The position numbers and the translations under genes were made by a program. A stretch of 64,000 bases of DNA from Prinia subflava. Lineage: Eukaryota > Chordata > Aves > Passeriformes > Cisticolidae. The notes beneath the pieces were generated by a model. It did not search any database. It saw only the letters and a program-made list of their open reading frames with translations, and was not told the DNA's origin. Shown piece after piece: positions 25,301-37,430 of this stretch; positions within the stretch are counted from its first letter, which is position 1, and every line of letters begins with the position of its first letter. The stretch is taken from the NCBI RefSeq assembly GCF_021018805.1, contig NC_086259.1:16263501-16327500 (forward strand), given 5' to 3'.

Positions 25301-27660
25301 AATGCACAGACTGACCTCCTCAGTGATATGTATAGAGAAAACCAGGTCAAATACTGCACTTCTTCAATTAATGACAAAATTGCTGAAGACATCAATGACT
25401 TTCCAAGAGCCCTTGTTTTGCTTATTAGAGGATTTATCTCTATAGGATCAAGAAAAAAAAATGTCCTGCTGCCATTGAAATTATTGAAATGGATGCAATT
25501 TGAAAACATTCAATATTCAATATACTCCAGCCATCCTGGCCCTTCCCACAGTACCAGTCTCCTCCACTCTCTTTTTTTCTTCACACAGAGCAATCCACAC
25601 ACTCAACTCCAACAGCATCACTGGAGATGTCTCAGCATCTACTTAGGAACAAAGGGATCTCTATTCCTTAAATGCCAGGATACAGGAATAGAACATTATT
25701 GTTTGTTTTTCCCTGAGCTGTAAACATCCATAGGGAAATCTTTTATCTAACTGGTGTACCAGTTGGGTGTTGCACTCCCATGTTACACTCCAGATCTTGT
25801 GCTCTGCCCTCTACAATCGTGGTGAAACCTCCCCAACAGCCCAGCTCCAGCAGGGGAAACCTCATCACCCTTTTACATCTTTCATGTGCAGCAGCCGTGC
25901 CAAGGGTGAAGTCCAGAGATGCAAATTCCCATGCCCAGCCCAGGGCAGGTTTGGAGGACAGGAGATGATGTGCATCTCCATCAACTGCAGCACAGCTCTG
26001 TGTACTTATTTCACATTTATATTGCACTGGTATCCAGAGACCTCTGAGAGGCCTCTCTCCAGCTCTGAAACTAACCTGCAGTATTTTAGAGAGATGTTAT
26101 TGGAAACAGGTTTCCCATTTACTTAATAGTCTCTTCTGTTCCATAGTTACAGAAGTGTCCATAAAAGCTGAGATTTACAGAATATTAATATTATTATATA
26201 ATCACATAACCAGTCCCCGGTTCTACATATTTTCTTTCCTATATGAAGAACAATAAATTTATCAAATGACTGTTTCTTCCATGTTTACAACTAATTTTAA
26301 ATATAACATCTAGGGCAAGCTTCACTTATCATTTTTCATGTATTTTTATCTGCTTTATGTACATTTTAAATATGCATTTCAAGTCATGCTACCAAAGAGT
26401 ATTTTGAGAAGGCAGACACTGCAAGGGCAGAGGCCACTAAAAAAAAATGACATTAAGTTTAACTTCTTTTTGAGGGGACCTGCTTAACTAAAAATGGCCT
26501 TCGTTCCATGAGGTTGCATAAAATAATATTTCAATGGAGTAGTTGTGGAAACTTTCCCTGACTGTGACAGTGCTGCCAAAATCTAATTAGAGGCTCATCT
26601 AGTCATATATATCAATGTTATTGTCTGTCACGCAGCCACAATGTATCATGGCTAAGTGGATTTTTAACTGTCTAAATCAGTCTGTCTAAACAACATAAAA
26701 TGGGAAACAAATCAAAAGACCAGTTAAAATCATGGAAGCGACAGGTATTTATTGTAAAATGCCGTTTGTCGTATTAATGGGTTTAATGGCAGGGAGATGG
26801 AGCCCGGTGTGTCAGAGCTGTGATTTCCTGCACAAGGAGATGAGGTTACTGCTCATGTGAGAGCATGTGAGCACCCTCCAGCCTTTACAGCTAACAGGAC
26901 TCAATAGGCTTTGCTGTGTTTCAGAGAGGTTTTGAGGGTCAGCAGTTGTCAGAGTACTGAGCCCTCAAAGTGCTACAAAACACAGAAATCATCACGGATG
27001 CACAGTGGCAGCCAGCCTGTCCCTCAGCCATGGAGGAAAGCACTTTCCCTGCAAGAAATCTGTGTCCCATGTCTTCAAGCACCACAAATTACACCACATG
27101 CACGGCCTGTGAATGGCACAGCCAGGCCAGGAAGGGGTAAGAACAGAGTTTTTATTTTAAAGTTAGTCTTGATTTTCTAATCTTTAATTTTTAACTCACA
27201 TTTCCTCTTTAAAGTTAAGCTTTAATCACCCCCTGAGCTGTTCAAAATGTAATCATGTTGTTCTGTGGCCCTGAAGTCACCTCTAAGGGCAACTCTCCAT
27301 CACCTCTTCTGCAGCAGAGATGAAGCTGCTGAGGAGCTGACAGAATGAACTTCCAAACACGCTCCTTGCCTCCACAGACATGAGAGTGAACAGCATCCCT
27401 TCCCCTTTGGGAAGTGAGCAGAGGGGCCCAGGTCAGCACAGATGCTTTCCAGAAGGCAATGTCTGGCACTGCTCAGCTCTTCAGCCTCTGAAATGCTGGG
27501 GTTTGCTGTTTGTTTGGTTGTTGGGGCTTTTTCTCCCTCTCAACTCAGCATCTATTTCTCCGCTATCGTTGTGCTCTTTTATTTCTTCATTCTGTTCATC
27601 CTTGAGGTTGAGGACCACTTCTGCTGCTTGCAGAGTGCCAAGCACAAAGCACATTTCCAA
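22321..27660. other. Non-coding stretch
   Basis: No gene is supportable. An A14 run followed by GAAAAAAAG lies at 22333-22357. A strong splice-donor-like AG|GTAAGT (24893-24900) sits just upstream of a polypyrimidine-CAG acceptor-like string (ending 24919). They are too close to bound one intron, so they are probably chance. Frames at 25.3-26.1 kb of up to 131 codons overlap on both strands and match nothing. The AT-rich block at 26570-26800 is described separately. Confidence 0.65.
26570..26800. promoter_or_regulatory. Candidate conserved non-coding block
   Basis: The block is AT-rich, free of simple repeats and retains CpGs (CACGCAGCC near 26629; GAAGCGACAGG near 26735; GCCGTTTGTCGTATTAATGG at 26761-26780). 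It carries TAATTAG at 26584-26590 and ATTAATGGGTTTAATGG near 26773. This mix resembles conserved vertebrate enhancers. Function and conservation are inferred from texture only. Confidence 0.35.
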
Positions 27661-27663
27661 AAT

Positions 27664-28018
27664 CACACAGTCACAGAATATGCTGAGTTGGAAGGGACCC
27701 ACAAGGCCACGGAGTCCAAGTCCTGCACAGACACCCCAACAATCCCATCCTGTCCCTGGGGGTGTTTCCAAACTCCCCTGGAGCTCTGCCAGCCTCGGGG
27801 CTGTGACCATTTCCTGGGGAGCCTGGGCAGTGCCCCACCACTCACTGGGAGAAGAACCTTTTTCTGACATCCAACCTAAACCTCCTCTGACACAATTTCA
27901 GCCCATTCCCTCAGCCCCACCATGGTCCTACAGAGCAGAGATCAGTGCCTGCCCCTCCTCTTCCCTCTCCTTACCTACATGAGGAAGGTGTACCTGCAGT
28001 GAGTCTCCCCTCAGTCTT
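27664..28018 (-). mobile_element. CR1 LINE, 5'-truncated 3' end
   Basis: Read on the plus strand, the piece opens with degenerate copies of the CR1 end octamer (ATCACACAGTCACAGAAT). It continues with TGAGTTGGAAGGGACCCACA, GAGTCCAAGTCCTGCACAG, ACACCCCAACAATCCCA, a GAGCTCTGCCAGCCTCGGGG segment, TGGGAGAAGAACCTTTTTC, TGACATCCAACCTAAACCTC and GTGCCTGCCCCTCCTCTTCC. This is the reverse complement of the avian CR1 tail. Known biology: most bird CR1 copies are short 3' fragments left by incomplete reverse transcription, and this one (about 355 bp) fits. It has small deletions and many substitutions, so it is not recent. The plus-strand 200-codon frame at 27380-27982 reads antisense through it and is not a gene. 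Confidence 0.93.
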
Positions 28019-28429
28019 AATTCAATCCTTAATTTATGCCTGTATCACCCTGCAGCAGCACATTATGATTTTATGGTAATTTTCCATTACATGTATGCTC
28101 TTGGCAGAACTATTTTTTCCTCTCTCTTTATAAACAAGAATTAGAAATGAAGAGTTTCAGTATTGAAAGCTTTTAACAATGGGATGCTCATATATCCATG
28201 AGTGAGACAAGCATTCACTGACCAGTGCCAAGGGAAGATTTATGTTGAATATAGATCCACAAATACCATTGAATTAGAGGCAAAAAAACATCTGCAGAAG
28301 AAAACCATGCTCAACCTGCCACCAGACTCTGAAGCTGCCAGTCACTGACACTGTGTTTCACTCAAACAGTCACAGCAAGGAAGGATTTTGGTTCCTGGAA
28401 CTGAAAACTAAGTGGTTATCATGGCTGGA

Positions 28430-28640
28430 AAGCTTGTATTTTAAAGGAACATTCATTCTCATTCAATGACATGTCATGAATTTTGCATGAGGCACAGCAC
28501 TTGGTGTCAGAAATTACATCAGCTCCAGCGAGGGGGACAATGATACATATGTTTGTACAAAACACATAATATGTTTTATTTAAAGTATGCCATAAATATT
28601 TTTGCCCTGAAGCAGGGTTTAAAATGAGCTCCGTAAGGTG
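28430..28640. promoter_or_regulatory. Candidate conserved non-coding block
   Basis: Unique AT-rich sequence with CATTCTCATTCAATGACATG near 28451, a GGTGTCAGAAATTACATCAG segment, CAGCGAGGGGGACAATGATA, ACATAATATGTTTTATTTAA near 28565 and GCCATAAATATTTTTGCCC. It lacks simple repeats and has several possible homeodomain and MEF2-like AT cores. This is a weak, texture-based call. Confidence 0.22.
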
Positions 28641-30299
28641 CCATAAGAAAATGCATGTTCAGAAAGTAGAAAGAGGTGCATCTATTCCTAAATGTCCAAC
28701 TTCATCTGAAAAAACCCACTGGATATTCCCTGATAAAGCTGCCACTCCATTCTGAGACGGCTGATACCAACAGTAAAACACACAAGGCCACACTCCCTGT
28801 CATGGCTCACAATTTATGCACCAAACCTTTCCTCTCTCAAGAGCCTGAAGACAGCAGTGCACTGAGAGAGGCAGCAAATCACAGCACTGATTACAGCTGC
28901 CTGGCATTCCATCCTACCCAGAGTGACAAAAATAAAACCATGAGCATGGTCTCCAAGCAAAGAGGCTCCTGAAAGCAGCAGTGGTGACCACGTTGGCAGG
29001 TGCCACCCACACAGGTAAGCCCTTGGTAGGCTGCTGATGCTCTCCAGTGTCCCCACAGGATGGCTCCTGGCAGGAATGCACCTCTGCCCTGCTCCTTGGA
29101 GCACCTCCTGCAGCTGCATTTCTGTCCTGAGTCAGATCAGGGGGAACGTGGGTCCTGAAACTGCTCTCAGTTACAGAAGGTGAGGACAGCTCGTGTCATT
29201 ACTGCAGGTTTGTTCAGCAGAAATTATCCAAAAGATAATTGATAAAAGATAAATAAAAGATAAGTGTCTCAGGCACTGAGCACATCCACTTCGAGCACTC
29301 AGCTGTCTCTGGTGGCTCAGTGTTTAGCAAGGGGACTGTGCAGCTTTCTGCAGCTCTGGGGTGGGATTTGAACTTGTAGGGATGTCCACACACAGATACA
29401 CACACACAACGAGCAAAGCAGGAAAGGAAGCCAAAACAGCTCAAGGCAGCCTGGAGTTGCACTCCATTTAGCACTAAGTCACTCTCAATAAATCAGAATT
29501 GTCTGTCTCCTTTCTCAAAAACCAGTTTTAAATTACTCCAGAATCCTGTTGCAGCAACTAACCCTGCTGCAGCAAACTGCAAAAGGCAGATACTGACCAG
29601 AAAGGGCCCAGGCTAAGAAAAATTAACGTTAACACTGAATGTACAAAAGCAGAACACGTCCACAATAGGATGTGACAGGGATAACGTTTGGGTAATATTG
29701 TTCTGTTCACAGCTGTAAGTGAGGCCAGACTCAGCACTGTGACCACCCAGTCCTTTCATGGTGTCCATTTGCCAACACATTGATCCAAGCTTCACAAACT
29801 GAATAATTATCTGGTTAGGCATTAGAAATAGCAGCATTTTTTTCACAGAGATTTAGGATTCACAAATGCCATCAACAGGAATGAAAATTATTGCTGCTGG
29901 ATGGGAGGTGAAGTCCAGACCTGCTGTCCTGACACAAGATCACACAAAATCACTGATGTCAGAAGAAGCTGCAACTTGCATAAGGGAAAATTACAAATTT
30001 ACAAATTGAAGAAAAAAAACCCTTCAAAAACTAATACAAAAACAGCAGCAAAAAGCTGTCAAGGTTACGGAGTTCCAGTATCAATCAAAAAATAATAATA
30101 TACAGGAAAAGGAGGGGCTGAATCAAAGACTTCCATGCTCAACCTTGCCTACAGAGAAAATCATGGGAATGTGTGACAAGGTATGACAGGTCTGCCCTGT
30201 TTGACAAAAGGAAAATTCCATTTTTAAAGCACAGGAGATGCTAGAAAGAAGGAACACTCCCCCATTGTGACACGCAGCATTCCCATCAATTCTGAACCA

Positions 30300-30362
30300 T
30301 CTTCTATTAAATCAATGCCAGTCTTCCCACTGACCTCCATGGAGGCTGGACTGGACCCACAG
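30300..30362 (+). repeat. Copy of short dispersed old repeat
   Basis: The copy reads TTCTATTAAATCAATGCCAG, TCTTCCCACTGACCTCCATG, GAGGCTGGACTGGACCC. It aligns over its length, with one or two gaps, to 41328-41395 and 43821-43880 in this window (shared TCAA start, CCCA, TGACYTC and RGG end). Its general form is 'tattaaagtcaatgg ... actcccattgacttcaatgg ... gg(a/c)tt', a motif common in old amniote repeats. The family name is unknown to me. Confidence 0.45.
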
Positions 30363-30714
30363 GGGAATCAATCCCACAGGTAGTAAAACAAATCAAGGCC
30401 ATGGATTTCCTCATGAGCTGGTCACCAATAGAATTAAGCCAGTCAAACAGAATCAGATAATGATTTAAAATTCAAAATAAAGTCTTCTTTCTCCCTTGCC
30501 TACACTTGTCCTCCTCAGATATATAGACATTCAGGATCTGAGCCAGCCTCATTCAGTGCAAGAAATCTAAATACTCCAGTCCCTGTGTTTTTCTGTTAGC
30601 TAGCCTAACAACATTTGGTCTAGGTGGAGACTAACTGAATAAAATAAATATTCACAACGCTGGGAATTGGAGCTCAGACAGGTCTTTAAAAAATCCAACT
30701 TGTATTTGTATTTT

Positions 30715-30960
30715 TGATGTGCAACCTAATTAGACCAGAGCATCTTTAATTAAGTGTGTCAGCCCCAGTGGAAGCCACAGAGTTCAACGCTAATAAAGCT
30801 GATAAGGTTTTTATTTTTCAGACTTAGTTTATTTAATGCCTCATCCATGTTAAGCCAATATGTAACATATGGGCAGTTCTCCCACTATGGATTTATCGTT
30901 TGGGTGTTTCTTTTTGTGAATTAATGCAATCAAACTCCTGCCAGCGTTAATTATTTTTCT
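30715..30960. promoter_or_regulatory. Candidate enhancer: AT-rich block with many TAAT cores
   Basis: The block runs from GCAACCTAATTAGACCAGAG, through TCTTTAATTAAGTGTGTCAG, AACGCTAATAAAGCTGATAA, a TTATGCCTCAT-like segment and ATGGATTTATCGTTTGGG, to GAATTAATGCAATCAAACTC and CCAGCGTTAATTATTTTTC. It has at least four TAATTA/TTAATTA cores, retained CpGs (AACGC, ATCGTT, AGCG) and no simple repeat. It ends just before the (AC)10 microsatellite. This is one of the most enhancer-like textures in the window, but it is not proof of function. Confidence 0.38.
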
Positions 30961-30985
30961 TCAAGAGCAAATCCCAGAATTGAAA

Positions 30986-31005
30986 ACACACACACACACA
31001 CACAC
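30986..31005 (+). repeat. (AC)10 microsatellite
   Basis: Ten perfect AC units after TTGAAA, ending in CTGTT. This is an ordinary dinucleotide repeat. Confidence 0.95.
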
Positions 31006-32924
31006 CTGTTATTTTCTCCAAAAGCCATAGCACTGCAACTGAAAAATACTTTAAAAAATGCTGGGAAAACCCAGAATGTTTCTGGGATTGTATAAAGGAG
31101 ATTTGGAAAACATTCAAGAGTGTAGTATTTATATTTCTGGCCTTATAAGACAAGCAGTAGAGGTGTTACAAAATCCAACTCGGTATCCACATAGACAGGA
31201 ACAATTATTTCAGGCTTTAAACATCTCTTTTATTGTTGCTTTACTTCAAAGAAGAGAGTGGGAGGAAAGCTAGCTAGTTGCTTCAGCAAGTTTTAAAGAA
31301 ATGTGGCAAATCACTTATGTTCTAGAATACTAAACCCAAAACCTTCTTTTGACAAGATGTGCTTTAGCTCAACCACAAACAAAAGAACTTTAAAAGGAAT
31401 ACCACTGGTGAAATTGTACAGCTTAGGTTATGCATCAGACCAGGCAGTCCTTGCTGCCTTTAAATCTCTGAAAGGATCTTCCAGCCAGACACCCCTGGGC
31501 AACGTCGTGGTGGTTTTGGATCCTCACCTGGAGCCAGCAGCTCCTGGAAATCTCAGACTCTCCCCTCCTGTCTAAGCCGTAAGATTGGGAACATTAAGTG
31601 CTAAATCTGAAACATGATTTCACTGTTTGGATTGCAACAAAGCCGCTGATCATTTTCATGGCTCATTTGTGAAGATTAATTGGTTAATATCTATGCAATG
31701 TTTTGGAGGTGGAAAGTACTAAACCACAGTTCCCAGTCCTGATAATCCTCAGTTGCAGTTTCATCCTCCCAGGCCTTGGCCTCTCCATCACTATTTTAAA
31801 TCTCTGCTGTTCCATACCTCCTCCCCTTGCAGGCCAGCTAATTACCATCATACATAACAAAGGAAACATCCCTTTATAGGGGGAGATGAACTAATAGGAC
31901 TTTTAATTTCTAATTTTTGGCATTCCTTGATTACTAGAGCCACAGAACACTGACTGTGGAATTGCTGCTTTTGTTCTCCAGGCATACCAGTGATGCTGCT
32001 TAGGAGACACACAGGTGTTCATTGCAATACCTGCAAAATTTTACTGACTCCTGCATCTCATTTGGCTCCAGTATTTTGTGTGCCAAACAATGCCAGATCA
32101 AGCTTTCCACTTTGCCAGCACTGGGCAGGTGCTGCTCTGCATGGAAAGCCATTCCTGAACTTGCCTTGAGATTTTCACAGTCTTACTCAAATTCCTTCTG
32201 AACGCTCTGTTCTCCTGTGAGGAGATGCAGGGAGTCAAAAAAAAACACAGATCAACTTATTTTTTCATCATCACTGGATGTTTTTGCTGAAGAAATTCAA
32301 TACCTTCCTTGCTTGCCACTTCACTACTCATTACTTCCACCATTTTCATCCCAGATGTGCCTCATATGTGGTTAAGTTCATCTGCAAATCCTGTGTAGTC
32401 ATAGGAGTCTGGAATAAAATTTTAATTCCTTGTAGCAATAACCTTGTTCTCACAGGGGTTGGTAAAGCATCCCCTACACCTTCTAGGGCTGTAAAACAAT
32501 CTTTATCCTATCCTTCTGTAGTGAAGTCTGCAAGTCCATGATCTGCCTGGACTAAAATGATTTAACCAAATCACACAGGATTTTATTTCCCTTCTCCACC
32601 TTTTCAGGAACCTACCAAGCAGGTAGTATTGACCCACAGCAAGGCAGCAATTTATTTAGGTTTTCTGCTGTTGATGACCACTCTCTATTTTCCCCTTTTA
32701 CACTTTGACAGGCTGTAAATATAGCGAAACATCAAAAAGTCCATGTAAACCCAGGTCTGTCCACTGGTATTTATAAACCCCAGTGCAGCCTCCAAAACTG
32801 ACTTCCATCATTGCTGAGAGAAGCACAGCATCCTGGTACTTAATTTATTGCTTTTTTACTTTTTCAATTGCTGTTCATCAGAGCACTTTGCTTTCTTTAC
32901 TTAAACTGAAGGGATTCCCAAGGG

Positions 32925-32939
32925 AAAAAAAAAAAAAAA
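32925..32939. repeat. A15 homopolymer
   Basis: Fifteen A after CCCAAGGG and before GCCTTG. It is a simple tract with no associated element recognised. Confidence 0.9.
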
Positions 32940-33431
32940 GCCTTGTTTTCAGGCACAGGATCTTTCTAGATGCACACACAGCTGCTGTGAGCAACAGAGC
33001 TGTAGAAACCTCCCATCCCCTCTGAAATTTGGATTCTCAACAAGGAAAGGCTTGGGCTCACATGGGTTATTTGCTGATACTGTTTTAACAGCAGGGATAT
33101 CACCACACCTCTTATTATTTATCTCAGGGATTCTAAAGCAAAGCAGCTGAAAAAATAACTGCAAACACAAGGTTAGAAAAACAGAACAAGGAGAGCAAAA
33201 CCACTGTCTTAAACAGTGGTTTAACTGTTTCCATGACCTTTGCAATCTCCTGCTTTTTACATGTCAAAGATACTGGGAAAACAGAAGCTATTTTATTTTG
33301 CTCTGCCACTTTTACCCATAAGATGAGAAGGTTATTTTACAAATTCTCTTTAGAGGTCTTGATTAGCTACACAATGGCAGTAAAAGCTGATACATATTCC
33401 TTTATACATTTATAAAGTCTGCTTCAATTAA

Positions 33432-33484
33432 GTATCATATACACTTTTATATTTTATATACGTTTTTAAAAACCAATATGATAC
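33432..33484. repeat. Short inverted repeat, AT-rich
   Basis: GTATCATAT (33432-33440) and ATATGATAC (33476-33484) are perfect reverse complements separated by 35 bp. The spacer contains GTTTTTAAAAAC, itself palindromic. It could form a weak stem, but the AT content makes chance likely. Confidence 0.5.
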
Positions 33485-36400
33485 ATGATACAAAGTCCTA
33501 CTGAGGACAGCAAGGGCTGCAGTCCTGAATTCACACATTTGAAGTGTTCCCTCAGAGCTCCTGAAAAGCAGTGAAGACTCAAACACATTAGAATCTGCCC
33601 CTCTCAAACCATGGAAGAGATCTTTCAGGAATCCAACTACAAATCAGCCAGACAATCATCTTGGTAAATGTTGTTTTAAAACTTTCTTGTATGTCTGACC
33701 TGCCCCCTCTCAGCCTCCCCCAGACAAAAAGGTAGAGTCTGAAACCCACCAAAACACAGAGTAGTAGTCTTCTCTATAAGAAGTTTAACGAATATTGGGA
33801 GCCAGAAATCTCTGAAAAATCAAGTAATCCAAAGTTACCACAATTCTGAAAATAACTTGTGATTGAAGCAGAGATACGGGGGGGGAAAAAAAAAGAAAAA
33901 CAGAGGGAAAAAACCTGCAAACCCTCAAGTAAGAGCTCGCAAACACAAAGCCAATATAAAAATAAACAAAAGAAGAATGCATTTAGAATAACTGGTCCAG
34001 CAGGGAAATACCCCACAGGGAGAGGGTTTATAAATCTGGCTGATAAAGGCACAGGCCTCTCTTAATGTCAGGACCTGAGAACAATTCATTCTGCATGAAG
34101 TTGTTCCTTTTAGACATTCTATTTATTAAAATACTCCATCAAATTAAGACTTTCCTAACAACAAAGCACAGAAAGTCAATACTGATGTTACTAAAAAAAC
34201 AGGAAGTGAGATGGAATACAGCAAACACGTTCACTTCCCCAATAACTCCCATAACTGCTGGGGGAATTTTGCCACCCAGGATGATTCTTAAAGCTTTAGC
34301 TCCAGGACTCCCACTACAACTGAGAATTTCAGCTTTTCTCTACCAGTGAAATATGCTCCTACCTTGAGTGGTTCAAGACGAAACCTCATAAATATTGAAG
34401 CATAGCAAAATTCTCCAAACAACAAAAATATTGGTTTAAATCCAGGTTTATTGGTGAATAAACTAAAACTTTTACAGTTTAAGCCATCACTTGCTTTTCT
34501 GATATTGTTCCCTCCCCATGAAATCCTTGCTGAAACAGAAACAAAGGAGTGCACTCAAGCTTTTGCAAAGGGTCCCTGGATGTGGTATTTCAGTTTACTG
34601 AGAAGAAACACAATTGGCCTCATGCAGGGACCTCACAAGTCATGTGTGCAAGGAAAAAAAAGCTGAAATAAACACAGCCCCAAAATTCACAATTGCAGAG
34701 AGCAAAGCAGGGGAGCCTGTCAAACCACACAGCACATCTTGAGCTGTCTGAGGAAACCCTGCAACAGCACAAGTCCAGGAGAAAACACAAAACCACTCCT
34801 AAACTCATCAGTCTCCTGCAAACAGGGATCCAGACAGCTGCTCAACAGCATATTGGCCTTCCTCCTATGGCCCTGCTGCCCAGTGTGCTCCTGAGCACTG
34901 GAATACTGTTGTGCTGTTGTTCTCAAATCAAAGGTTGCCGTTTGCCATATGGGCTGAGCCAGCAGAGTCCCTCGAAGCCTGAAAAAAGGCCTGGTTTATG
35001 TGGCATGGAAATAAGTGTCTTTGAGAACTGAGCTCTCCTGGGCTCCATCAGACCCTGTCTCCTGCTGGATCTCAGGGTAGGAGAGTCTGAGATTTCATTT
35101 CTTGACACCACACCACGGTTTGAGGCAGAAAAAAGCTTCCCTCTCCCTACACTACACTCTGATAGTTCTGCATCCATTAATCAAAGCAGGATATGGCTGC
35201 TCTGACTATTTGGGTACTTGTGTAAGAGTGGCCTGGAGTTATTTGTTTTGCAGCACACTCATGTCCACAGCACCACCCTTTTTTATCACGTGGCCATGTG
35301 TTTAGGCCCCCTGCATTTTCACCCTGACAGCCTATTGCTCACCAGTTAAGAACCACATTAGTTTGAGGATCCCATTCATCTACCATTAGTGCTTCCATTA
35401 GTGTGGACAGTTCAAACTGGGCAAAATGCACATCTCATGCATAATTGAATGGACTGCATATAGTGAGTCAAAAATTGTCAGTACAACAGCAAAAAACCTC
35501 AGACTGTTTCTTCAGAGACTCATCACTAGGAGATGCCAAAACCAGGGCAATTGTTCCACAAGATGCATGTTTGTGTCTGCACACAGCAGCTTTGAGTGGG
35601 TTGGTCTAAGATGTTCCACCAATACCCTGTTTCTGAATCAAAAAGCCACCCCCTCCTCCCTCATCAAAATCTTCTGCTTTTCCTTCAGAAAAGGCCTCAT
35701 TATCCAAGTTTCTCCAGAGCTTCTTTCTTTGGATGACAATGGCTTGTGTCCGCTCGATACAATATATAAAATTCTTCAGGGAAGAGTATTTTGCTTCATG
35801 ATACAGTTTTTCTGGTTTATTCAAAAAAAATAACTGAACTCCCACACACTATCATAAACCACAGAAATAAATACATCAAGAACAGAATCCCAGGCAGAGT
35901 TTTCCTCCCACGTGAGAGGCATGACAGGCAACCAACAAACCTGAGCAGGGATAGCATTTACTATTTCACCAAAATCAGTATCTCTGTCGATTTTCCCCCC
36001 AAACTGATTACATTTAACAGACTGCACTAAGACAGGAACACTCAGACAACTCCTTAGTGGGGACAGACTGAACCTCACCCCTGAGATCTGCAGTGTCAGA
36101 GGACACACAGGGGAGCTGGGAGCCATCATGGGCAGAGGTGCTGGGATCAGGATCCTCACATGCTCTGCCCTGCACTGTGATCTCAGGAAACTCCCAAGTT
36201 CCCATTGCGTTCCTCCCTGCAAGGCTTTGCCTGCACCTCTCTGGAGATGAAACCCAAAATGACAGGCTCCAGGCACTGCTGGGACATCAGTGTCACCAGA
36301 ACTGCAATCCCACCTTGGACTGGCCTGACTGCTTCTGCTTCCTTGCCTTTTCACAATCCTAGCAGGGCTTCTCATGCTCGAAGGAAGTTACTTGGTAATT

Positions 36401-37176
36401 GTTTCTAAAAAGCTCTTGCCACCCTTAGCTAAAACAGGACAGTAATTTCTGACCTTTATCTGGGATGCTTCACACCCTGCAGCCCAATTCTTTTGTTACT
36501 TTCTTAAATTAGCCATTTGGAAAGGTGGGCTGGTCACCATTTGATCCCTCTCACTGCTACTGGAACATCATCCAAATATAGCAGGAGGAAGTTCCTGACA
36601 GGCTGGGACACAAAGGTGTAATTTCACTAATTGACATTGACTTACCCCATTTATCATACCCACTTTTCCCCTTCAAAAACAGTCCTATAAATCTCCTTGT
36701 GCTGCTTGTCTGAAGCTGCACTGAATTAATATGACCACTTCGTTTTCATCTCATCCCTTTCCACTCTGCTCTGGTCTCTGGCCTGATCATCAACCAAAAT
36801 CTGACCTCTGGGATTGAATTGCTCCATGTAAATCCCAGAAAGGAAGAGTTTTCAAGCTGTAAGGACCAGTCTTACAGTCCAAGTCTCAATGGGATTTTAG
36901 CATAGAAATCTCCCCTTGCAATGGTCCTCATGGGTGCCTGACTAATATCACACTTTTCTGCTTTTCTGCTCTCTCTGACATCCTTCCTCTCTCTAAGCAG
37001 AGCACTCACCTCAGTATCATGATTTTCCCTGGGTTAACGAGAGACAACTGAGTTTTCCCTTTTTGAAAGGCACTTTTAGACCCTTAGGAAAAAGCTTTAG
37101 GTGAGATCTGAGTGTTAGAGAAAGACCTGCCACACAAATTTTAAAATCAAATAAACACGAGTTGTCATCTCCTAAC

Positions 37177-37193
37177 AAAAAAAAAAAAAAAAA
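37177..37193. repeat. A17 homopolymer
   Basis: Seventeen A following CTCCTAAC and before TCAAGAC. It is a simple tract. Confidence 0.9.
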
Positions 37194-37389
37194 TCAAGAC
37201 AGTTCAATTTCCGAGTCTAAGCTCCAAGACAGGACAAAGAAATTACTGAATACCTGACAGCAAGAAAAAGAAAATTATAGTATTTTTAATAGGGAAAGTA
37301 TTAGGAGAATGAGAGAAGGATAGCAGAACGTGTCACAGGCTAAAGCAGGTCAAGACAGAAAAGAAACAACTGTGATCTATAATCAAATT

Positions 37390-37430
37390 ATAGGAGCTGG
37401 ATATATATATATAGGAGCATAATATATATA
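37390..37430 (+). repeat. Two-copy tandem unit of ATAGGAGC plus AT run
   Basis: The unit at 37390-37410 (ATAGGAGCTGG then AT repeats) is followed directly by a near-copy at 37411-37430 (ATAGGAGCATA then AT repeats). It reads as a short slippage-type tandem duplication around an AT microsatellite. Confidence 0.75.

Larger units (their letters stand above)
28019..30960. other. Non-coding stretch after the CR1
   Basis: No gene is supportable. It includes AT-rich candidate regulatory blocks (28430-28640 and 30715-30960), a CA-rich interrupted tract at about 29387-29409, and one copy of the dispersed short old repeat (30300-30362). Open frames of up to 101 codons match nothing recognised. Confidence 0.65.
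30961..36400. other. Non-coding stretch with homopolymers
   Basis: No gene is supportable. Landmarks are (AC)10 at its start, A15 at 32925-32939, a G8A9 purine tract at 33878-33900 and a 9-bp inverted repeat at 33432-33440 / 33476-33484. The 184-codon minus-strand frame at 35821-36375 is the longest non-CR1 frame in the window. It is overlapped by plus-strand frames and has no recognisable domain, so I do not call it a gene. Confidence 0.65.

Noticed and set aside
27380..27982. 200-codon plus-strand open frame, the longest in the window
   Set aside because: About half of it reads antisense through the CR1 tail, and the rest has no domain. CR1 tails often leave open antisense frames.
29011..29020. 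Splice-donor-like CAG|GTAAGC, and similar CAG|GTGAGT near 47209 and AAG|GTGAGT near 7858
   Set aside because: Strings of this quality are expected about this often in 64 kb, and none ends a credible coding exon.
35821..36375. 184-codon minus-strand open frame
   Set aside because: No recognisable domain or start context, and frames of up to 89 codons overlap it on the plus strand. Its length is plausible by chance in 64 kb of six frames.
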